In this document: in pieces, positions 26,687-34,900 of the stretch
Layout of the letters: the number at the start of each line of letters is the position of its first letter
Position numbering within the stretch: the first letter of the stretch is position 1
Origin: CAVVEQ01 sp963747315
Lineage (GTDB): Bacteria; Chloroflexota; Anaerolineae; Anaerolineales; Anaerolineaceae
DNA: 64,000 nt
Direction: 5' to 3'
Assembly (NCBI GenBank): GCA_963747315.1
Contig: CAVVEQ010000013.1
Span: forward strand, 1,038,156-1,102,155
Program-made: the position numbers and the translations under genes
Notes under the pieces: generated by a model
What the model saw: the letters and a program-made list of their open reading frames with translations, nothing else
What the model was told of the DNA's origin: nothing
The model's database searches: none

Positions 26687-27427
26687 TTGAAATCTAATAC
26701 TTCCCAACTCGAAATCGCACAGGATGCAATCAAACTCTCCCACGTGGTTAAGCAGTTCAAAAATGCTGCCGGGGTATTCACTGTATTAAAAGGAATTGAC
26801 CTGAACCTCAAGAGGGGGGAGTTCGTCGCAGTAGTTGGAAAATCCGGATCCGGAAAATCCACGCTGCTAAATATGATCACCGGGATCGACCACCCCACTT
26901 CCGGTGAAGTCCTGATAAATGGTACGAACATTTACTCCATGAATGAAAGCGAGCGATCGCTTTGGCGTGGAAAAACGCTCGGGATTGTTTTCCAGTTCTT
27001 TCAACTTCTCCCCATGCTGACCCTGCTGGAAAACGTAATGCTGCCGATGGATTTCGTCAAGAATTATGATTTTGATGAGCGTCCGAAACGAGCAATGGAA
27101 CTTTTACGAATGGTGGGGTTGGAGGAGTTCGCACATAAGCTACCCGTGGCTGTATCCAACGGTCAGCAACAAAGTGCTGCCATAGCCCGGGCGCTTGCCA
27201 ATGAGCCACCCATCATCGTGGCTGATGAACCCACCGGCAACCTCGACTCGCGCTCGGCGGAAAGTATCATCAACCTTTTTGATCAGCTGGCAAAAAGCGG
27301 TAAAACGATCGCCATGGTCACCCATGATCCCTCGTTGACCGAACGAACTTCAAGAACGATTATCATATCGGACGGCGAATTGGTCAATGAGACTGTCGCT
27401 ATGCTCTCTATCCCTGCTATCCCATAA
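26687..27427 (+). CDS. ABC ATPase, LolD/MacB type, with altered signature motif
   Basis: 246 residues from a TTG start at 26687, two bases after the preceding stop. It is clearly paralogous to the first ATPase. Walker A GKSGSGKST near 51, Q-loop VVFQ-like IVFQFFQLLPMLTLL, Walker B IIVADEPTGNLDS and MVTHDPSL are normal. The signature reads VSNGQQQSAAIARA instead of LSGGQ-type, so the loop that completes the partner's ATP site is altered. The two ATPases probably form a heterodimer with one weak site. No frameshift is seen. Confidence 0.93.
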   Translation: MKSNTSQLEIAQDAIKLSHVVKQFKNAAGVFTVLKGIDLNLKRGEFVAVVGKSGSGKSTLLNMITGIDHPTSGEVLINGTNIYSMNESERSLWRGKTLGIVFQFFQLLPMLTLLENVMLPMDFVKNYDFDERPKRAMELLRMVGLEEFAHKLPVAVSNGQQQSAAIARALANEPPIIVADEPTGNLDSRSAESIINLFDQLAKSGKTIAMVTHDPSLTERTSRTIIISDGELVNETVAMLSIPAIP

Positions 27428-27431
27428 TCAA

Positions 27432-27821
27432 ATGATGGCAGTCACCCGCCAGATCGAAAAAGTGGAATATAACTCAGGGGAAACAATCATACTCCAGGGA
27501 CAGGATGTTCAATACTTTTTCATGATCGAAGAAGGTATGGTTGATATTGTTCTACATGGTCCATCTTCTAAAAAATTGATAGTAGCCCAATTGGGAAAGG
27601 GTGAATTTTTTGGTGAGGTTGATTTAATTAAGGGTGGTAGATCGATTGCGACAGTCCGTGCAGCAGATTCGGGACCGGTGAGACTCGCAGCCCTACCCCG
27701 CGACCGGTTCATGGAATTGATGAAAGAATCGCCCCTTACCGAGGAAGCCCTTTCCAGGATCGTGCAAACAAGGATCGAACAAAACCGGGTAGCCTCCAGG
27801 CAGGTGGGGAGGAACTGGTAA
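27432..27821 (+). CDS. Cyclic-nucleotide-binding-domain protein without DNA-binding domain
   Basis: 129 residues from the ATG at 27432 (a second ATG follows directly). It has a beta-roll cNMP-binding fold: SGETIILQGQDVQYFFMIEEG near 15, then LGKGEFFGEVDLIKGGRSIATVRA near 55, the phosphate-binding cassette region (GEVDLIKGGRSIATV). Neither a Crp HTH nor a kinase domain follows, so it acts as a stand-alone sensor subunit. It lies between an ABC ATPase and the permease, with the stop directly before the permease ATG, so it may control the transporter's activity. The cassette Arg/Ser fit is imperfect, and it may not bind cAMP. Confidence 0.82.
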   Translation: MMAVTRQIEKVEYNSGETIILQGQDVQYFFMIEEGMVDIVLHGPSSKKLIVAQLGKGEFFGEVDLIKGGRSIATVRAADSGPVRLAALPRDRFMELMKESPLTEEALSRIVQTRIEQNRVASRQVGRNW

Positions 27822-30265
27822 ATGGCAAACATGCGTCCCCGCTGGCGGAAAGTCCTGCACGACCTGGTCGATAATAAATCCCGCACCGTGCTTGTGGTGG
27901 TATCCATCATCATTGGTGTTTTTTCCATCGGAGTGATCTCCGGGGCCTATGCCATCATTTCCCACGACATGAGCGCTAGTTATGCTGCCGGCAATCCTGC
28001 CAACGTTGAAGTGCGCGGGGATGGTTATACCAAAGATCAGGTTTCGAGGGTCGAGAATATGGCCGGGATGATGAATGCGGAAGGTCGGAGGGTAATTTCA
28101 TCCCGCTTCCGTGTGCCCGGAAAAAGCCAATGGATAAAATTAAACTTGATCGGGATAGAAGATTTTGAGGACCTCAAGATCAATTATCTGACACCGATCG
28201 AGGGAGTGCGTTACCCAAAAAAGAAAGAACTCATCCTGGAAGTAAAAGCCGCGCAGGAACTTGGTGTTACTCCTGGAGATATCACTCGAGATCCAATTAA
28301 ATAATGGCACCATTAAAACTCTTCCGGTCGTTGGGATTGTTCAAGACCCAGGTACAGGGGCAGGAGATTTCCTGGCTTCAAACCTGGCATATATTACCTC
28401 CAGCTCTCTGGAGTATCTGAACGAGCCTGAAATCTTCAATCGTGTATATGCAACCGTAACAGAAAATGGAAATGACCGGGATTACCTTCAACAGATAACC
28501 GCTGATATTAAAGATAAGCTTGAAAAGAGTGGGGCAGCTGTTATACGAACAAGGGTTGGCCTCTCAAACGAACACCCGCTGGCCTCTACGGTTCAGGCTA
28601 TTCTCGGGATTTTGCTTGCCCTGGGGATTTTAATTCTATTCCTCAGCAGCTCATTGATTGCGAATACGTTGAATGCACTCCTCAACCAGCACCTTCGCCA
28701 TATAGGGGTAATTAAACTAATAGGCGGCCGTCGCAATCAGGTTATCGGGATGTATTTTCTCCTGATCACGGCGTTCAGTGCGATTGCCCTGGTGATCGCA
28801 GTCCCATTAGGCGGGCAGGGTGCTTATATGCTCGCAGAATATATTGCAACGAGCATTAATTTTCAGTTGCTGGGATACCGGATCGTGCCTTCCGCCTTGA
28901 TCATTCAGATCATCGTCGGCATCGCGATACCATTACTTGCCGGATTGATTCCCGTTTTGAATGGATCACGAACCACGGTATTGAATGCGCTTAATAGCGG
29001 TGCCTCCGGCCGTGAGGGAAAAAAGAATAAAAAAGATGAAAAGAACGCTTCACCCTGGGAACATTTCCAGGTGAATACGACCACCTGGTTGGGCAGAAGG
29101 AAAATTCACATCCCCCGACCGCTTCTGATCTCACTCTCGAAATACCTTTCGTCGCAAAGGCCGCCTGATGCTAACCCTTTTTACCCTTTCAATGGGTGGC
29201 GCTATCTTCATCGCGGTCTTCAATGTGCGGGTTTCTCTGAACGATTATATCGATCAAATCGGGCATTATTTCCTGGCAGATATCACCCTTGATTTTGAGC
29301 AGCCGTACCGTCTTGGGAAAGTCCGTAATTCTGCCATGGAGGTCCCCGGCGTGCAGCATATTGAAGGTTGGGCTTATGCGGCAGCCGAATTATTGAATCC
29401 AGATGAATCGGTCGCCGAAAACATGACCATCCTTGCTCCGCCATCCGGCAGTGAATTGGTTAGCCCGCAGCTTGTCTCTGGAAGATGGCTTCAACCTGGA
29501 GACGAAAAAGCGATAACCGTTTCAGAGAGCATTTTGGATAAATACCCCGCTATTAAACCTGGTGATGAAGTATTGCTAAAAATGAATGGAAAGGATGACC
29601 TTTGGAAGGTCGTTGGTATTTTCCAGTTCGTCAACCAGGAAGGCTCGATCGCATACGCGAATTATGAATATATTTCCAAGTACATTCATTTCCCGGATCA
29701 ATCTTTTTCATATCGAATTGTTACAAATAATCATGAGCCGCTATACCAGCAAATGATGGCGGAAAAATTGGATGAACACTTTCGAGACGAAGGTTTCAAG
29801 GTAAATAACGCGCAAACCGGCCGGAGTACTTTGAAAAAGGCTTCCGAGAGCCTGGGAATCCTGGTAAATTTTCTTATGATCATGGCGTTGCTCACTGCGC
29901 TGGTGGGCAGCATGGGCTTAACTGGAACGATGGGTATGAATGTTCTGGAACGCACCCGGGAAATCGGGATCATGCGCTCGATTGGGGCAGTCGACAAGGT
30001 CATCATGCGGACAGTGATCGCAGAAGGTGCGCTTATTGGGATGATCTCCTGGGCAATCGGGGCATTACTTTCAATTCCATTCTCCTTTCTGCTTTCGGGA
30101 ATCGTCAGCAATGCGGTTTTCAAATTCCCGATCCCGGTGAAATTCACTGCCGAAGGCTACGTGATCTGGCTGTTCATCGTCCTTGTGCTTTCAGCAGTCG
30201 CGAGCATTCTTCCCGCCCGAAAAGCAGCCCGCTTGACCATCCGGGAAGTGCTTGCATATGAGTAA
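27822..30265 (+). CDS. FtsX-like ABC permease (two frameshifts)
   Basis: About 813 residues once two frame breaks are repaired. The first segment (27822-28285) carries an N-terminal TM helix and a periplasmic MacB-like domain. The second (to ~29135) holds an FtsX core (LLALGILILFLSSSLIANTLNALLN) and part of a periplasmic domain. The third (to 30265) adds another FtsX core (LTALVGSMGLTGTMGMNVLERTREIGIMRSIGA) and the last helices. Dropping one base near 29135-29138 restores SLRNTFRRKGRLM. A break near 28285 likewise joins GDIT to QLNNGT. The two FtsX cores suggest a fused, two-half permease that pairs with the two ATPases upstream. True decay is possible but less likely. Confidence 0.82.
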
Positions 30266-30316
30266 ACCTTAACTTTTTTATCCTCCTTCGAGTAAACCCT
30301 TGTGATTAAATAATAC

Positions 30317-30341
30317 GAGGCTGACCAAAATAGCCAGCCTC
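30317..30341. terminator. Weak hairpin between convergent genes
   Basis: GAGGCTG (30317-30323) pairs with CAGCCTC (30335-30341) over an 11-base loop. The T-tract is poor on both strands, so this is a marginal terminator for the permease and UMF1 genes. Confidence 0.35.
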
Positions 30342-30357
30342 ATTCTATCCCATTAGG

Positions 30358-31671
30358 TTATGCTGCAGGGCTGACGGTAAGCATTTCCTTTTCATCGGCT
30401 TCCGCCACACGGATACCTTCTTCCAGGTTAACCTTCGTCAGGATGTAGATACCGACTGCAAAGAAGATCACCAGCGAAACTATACTCAATCGGCTGTGAC
30501 CCATCGCCGTGGAGACGACCGCGAAGAGAAACGGCCCCAGGATGGAAGCGAATTTCTCAAACACGCTGAAGAACCCGTAGAACTCGGCTGACTTGCTCTT
30601 GGGGATCATTTTCCCGATCATGGACCGGCTGAGCGCCTGGCTGCCGCCCTGAACGGTGGCGACCAGGACCCCAAGCACCCAGAATTGCCATTCCTGGTAC
30701 ATAAAATAACCCAAGACTGATATACCCGTATAAACACACAGCGTGATGATGATCGAGCGGATCGTGCCAAGCCTCTTCGCCAGGTATCCGAAGAGGATCG
30801 CGAAGGGAGCCGCCAGGAATTGGACCATCAACAGCGTCCCGATCAATGTGATCTGGTCGAATCCGAGTTCGTTTCCATAGGCGGTAGCCATCACGATGAT
30901 GGTGCCGATCCCGTTGGCATACACCCAAAACGCCAGCATCCCCAGGGAGAGATCGCGGTAATGACGGATATCCTTGAATGTCTGTCGCAGGCGGCTGAAA
31001 CTGGCTGTGAGCGGCTTCATGTTCTCCTCGCCAGCCTCGATCCGGCGGGGAGGTTCTTTGACATGGCGGAGGAGGGGAAGAGTGAAAACGAACCACCAGA
31101 TCGCCACAGTGACAAAACAAAGTCGGGTCAACAGGGCTTTATCCAACCCAAGCGCATCCGGCAGGACCATGATCATAGCCAGGTTGATGGCAAGCAAAAC
31201 TCCCCCCCCGATGTAGCCCATGGCGTACCCGCGCGAGGATACCTGATCGATCTCATCCGGCCTGGCCACATGCGGCAGCAAACCATCGTAATAGACCAGG
31301 CTGCCCGCGAAGCCAATTTGTCCAAATACAAAAAGAAGTGATGCCAGGAGCCAATCACCGGTCTGAATAAAGTAAAGCAAAGCTGTGGCAGTTACCCCAA
31401 CAGCCATGAAGATCGCCAGGAAACGCTTCTTGGATCCGGTGAAATCCGCCACTGCCCCGAGGACCGGGCTGATGATCGCCGCGATTAGCGCCGAAATGGA
31501 GGAGGTGAATCCCCAATACGCGGTGGCGATATTGGGAGCCAGGCCTGCTGCGGCTACCGAAGTGTAATATACAGGCAGAACCGCCGCCATGATGGTGGTC
31601 ACAAAGGCGGAATTCGCCCAATCGTACATTGTCCAAGCCCAGATCGCTTTTTTATGCTGTTTTTCTTCCAT
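30358..31671 (-). CDS. UMF1-family (Atg22-like) MFS transporter
   Basis: 437 residues from the ATG at 31669-31671, which has GGGAGG upstream; an in-frame ATG 54 bases earlier lacks a good RBS. The N-terminus AIWAWTMYDWANSAFVTTIM is diagnostic of the UMF1/Atg22-like MFS family, with a YDWANSAF core. It has about 12 membrane helices with a loop near 150 (LLPHVARPDEIDQVSSRG) and a conserved GMIPKS-like segment, here MIGKMIPKSKSAEFYG. Substrates in bacteria are unknown; the yeast homologue exports amino acids from vacuoles. It stands alone, divergent from the large surface protein. Confidence 0.92.
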   Translation of the reverse strand: MEEKQHKKAIWAWTMYDWANSAFVTTIMAAVLPVYYTSVAAAGLAPNIATAYWGFTSSISALIAAIISPVLGAVADFTGSKKRFLAIFMAVGVTATALLYFIQTGDWLLASLLFVFGQIGFAGSLVYYDGLLPHVARPDEIDQVSSRGYAMGYIGGGVLLAINLAMIMVLPDALGLDKALLTRLCFVTVAIWWFVFTLPLLRHVKEPPRRIEAGEENMKPLTASFSRLRQTFKDIRHYRDLSLGMLAFWVYANGIGTIIVMATAYGNELGFDQITLIGTLLMVQFLAAPFAILFGYLAKRLGTIRSIIITLCVYTGISVLGYFMYQEWQFWVLGVLVATVQGGSQALSRSMIGKMIPKSKSAEFYGFFSVFEKFASILGPFLFAVVSTAMGHSRLSIVSLVIFFAVGIYILTKVNLEEGIRVAEADEKEMLTVSPAA

Positions 31672-31808
31672 TTCAGTTCCTCCCGAGATTGAAAGATCCT
31701 TGCTAATTATACAGATTTTGTCCAAACAAGCCCTAAAAAATCATTAATTATGGAAAAGACCAAATATATGGTATCGATTTTATTAAGGAAAAGAGTAATA
31801 ATTTAATA

Positions 31809-31814
31809 TATAAT
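31809..31814 (+). promoter_or_regulatory. Candidate -10 element upstream of the surface protein
   Basis: TATAAT at 31809-31814 lies in a 239-base AT-rich gap before the start at 31910. No convincing -35 box is seen, and the leader would be about 90 bases. Nothing else is recognisable in this gap. Confidence 0.3.
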
Positions 31815-31909
31815 TAATCTGAAACCTGAACGAGGTGGGATATTATATTTAATCCTCGATCCTGGTTTGGGAACATTATTGGTAAAAAAATGGACAAAGG
31901 GGTATTTTT

Positions 31910-34900
31910 ATGAAACGAATCACGCGCCTGGTGCTGCTCACGTCCATTTTATTCAGTGCGATCTTCCTGCAACCCCCGCAGGTGGTGCAGGCAGCAAACT
32001 TCCCGGCCCAGATGAACAAAAGCTTCACCCCGATCTCCATCGCCGCGGGTGGGGTTTCGATCATGAGCGTGACGATCTATAACCCCAATTCCTTTGAATT
32101 AACCTCCGCGCATTATCACGACTTTTTTCCTGCCGGTATTTTTGTCTCCTCCCCGGTTACTGTTACCAACAACTGTGGTGGAACCATTACGAATGCTGGC
32201 AACGGTCCCATTGCCGTTGGTGACACCTCATTTCAGTTGAATGGTGGTACTGTTCCTCCCCAAAGTGGAGGCCTTCCCGGTCAATGCGCAGTCACTGTCG
32301 CCGTTACGTCTACGACTCCCGGTAATCTGATAAACACAATTCCAGCAAACGAGTTGACTTCCACAGGGATTGACAACGGGGTGCCGGTTCCGATCACAAA
32401 TGAAGATCCAGCCAGCGCAACCCTCCAGGTAGCGAGCGTGCTCCCACCATCCCTCAGCAAGAGCTTCAGCTTGACGACCACCTGGGTGGGGCAGGCAACC
32501 CGGCTAACCATCAACATCACCAATAACGATCCGATCACATCGCTGACGGAAACCACTCTTACTGACACCTTCCCGGTTCCGTTTGTCCTGGCCAACCCGG
32601 TCAATCCTTCGCTCACCAATTGCGGCCCGGGAACGCTCACCGGGCCTGGAGGGGCAGCACTTGCGCCAGGTCAAACGTCGGTAACCCTAAACAACGGAAC
32701 CATTGCCCCAGGAGCAATTTGCAGCATCGCGGTAAATGTCGTCTCAAACACGCAAGGAGCGAACTACACAAACACAATCCCCGCCGGACCGGCCGGGGCA
32801 GGATCGATCCGCACCCGCCAGGGAGTAACAAATACTGCTGCCGCTTCCGCGGTTGTTAACGTTCAGGCAGTAGGAATCACAAAAGCCTTTGCTGCGACTA
32901 CGATTCAGGAAACAGATTACAGCGTCCTGACGATCACCCTTCGCAACCCTACCGGGACTCGATATACCGGGGTGGGTTTGGTGGATACACTTCCTTCTGG
33001 TTTATCCTACGTAACTACCTCCCCGCCAACCCTTTCCGTTGGATGCAATAATCCTTCTCCCCCTGCCGGAACTGCCACAGTTACAGCATCTGCCCTCACG
33101 ATTTCCAATGTCAGTATCGTCGGTGGTTCTGTGGCTGCGCCTGGTACCTGTGTCATTACGGCCAGGGTGACAGGGGTTGCCAGCGCGACGCCATATACGA
33201 ATACTATACCGGCTGGCGCGATGACCGGACCGGTGACCAATGTTCTGCCGGCAACCGCACAATTAACTGTGCAGGCAAGATCCATCGGTGTTGTCAAATC
33301 CTTCTCTCCATCGACGATCAATAACAACGGGACCAGCACGATGACCATCACCCTGCAGAACCGAACCCGCACAGCCTATACAGGTGTCGGGTTGATCGAT
33401 AATTTACCGGCAGGGTTGGTTTTCACTGGGGCTGCTCCTACGCTTTCCGCAAGCTGCAACCCTCCAACCGCAACCGCCACGTTATCGGGAGGTCCGCCTC
33501 CAACCCGGTTGACGTTAGCGAATGCAACCATTCCTGGGAGTACATCTGCCAATCCTGTTTCCAATCCTGGAACATGCACCATCACCGCCCAGGTGACGGC
33601 AATATCCTTGGGTACCTGGACGAACACGCTTCCGATAGGATCGGTCTGCTCCACCCAGGGTGTTTGCAACGGCTCAGCGGGATCGGGTTCGATAACTGTT
33701 GTCAACCCGCTGCCGGTTCGTTTGACGAAGAGTTTCACGAACGCAACCATCCCCGCAGGGGGCAATTCCCGCCTGCGTCTCTCGATCATCGCACCAGCCG
33801 ATACAGCACTGACCAATTTTTCGATCACGGATAATTTGCCCACAGGGGTGTCCGTCAGCAACTCGTCTCCGCCTGTGTTTTCCGCGGGGTGCGGCGCAGC
33901 CGGAAACCGGACCCTGACCGCTCTTACCGGGGCGACTTCTATCAACCTAGTACTCAATACATTCGCAGCTAACGCTACCTGCAATTTGGATGTCTGGGTG
34001 ACAAGCAGCACTCCGGGAACGGTGACCAATACGGTCACCCCGGCCAACATCACCAATACCCAGGGGCGCACGATCGCAGCTAACGCCACGGCGAATCTGA
34101 GTGTTACCACTCTCTCGATGAGCAAAGCCTTCTTTCCACCCACGGTCAACCCCAATGGACTTTCCACCCTCACGATCACCCTGGTGAATACCAATTCCTC
34201 ACCTTTGGTCAGTGTTGGTTTGTTGGATTCCTTACCAGGGTCTGCTGCGAACGGCATCCGTATCGCAACCCCTCCTAATGCTTCTACCGATTGCGGTGGC
34301 ACACTGACGACAGTAGCTAACAACCAGAATATCACACTCGCGAATGGAACAATTCCTGCCCAGGTCGGGGCAGTCCCGGGACGATGTACGATCGTTGTGA
34401 ATGTAATCGGCAGGGGAGCGACAGCAACTTACACCAACACGATTCCCACCACAAATGTGATCGGAACAATTCAGGGAACCGCCACAACCATCCGACCGGT
34501 CGCTAATGCGACTGCTCAAATAAGAGTCGCTCCCATTGGTATCCAGGTTGTGAAAGGTTTCAATCCTCTCACCGTTTTTGGAGGTGCGTCCTCCGTCCTC
34601 AGCGTGCAGTTGATCAACCCCAACAACTCGGCACTCAGTGGCATCCAATTTACTGACACCATGCCAGTGGGCATGATCATCGCCAACCCACCCAATTTCA
34701 ATACCGGCACTTGCGGTGGAACGCTGACCGGAACCGTTGGATCGAATGTGTTTACTTTCTCAGGTGGGGTACTACCTGCATCATCCACGTGTACCCTTAC
34801 CCTCAGAGCAACCATGACCGTGAATGGTAACCTGACGAACACGATTGGTGCGGGTGCAGTAACAACATTCAATGGCGCAACGAATGCCCAACCCGCTGCC

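Noticed and set aside
33376..34335. 319-residue open frame on the minus strand inside the surface protein
   Set aside because: It is the antisense shadow of a Thr/Asn-rich repeat gene with no RBS, no family resemblance and no neighbours on that strand.
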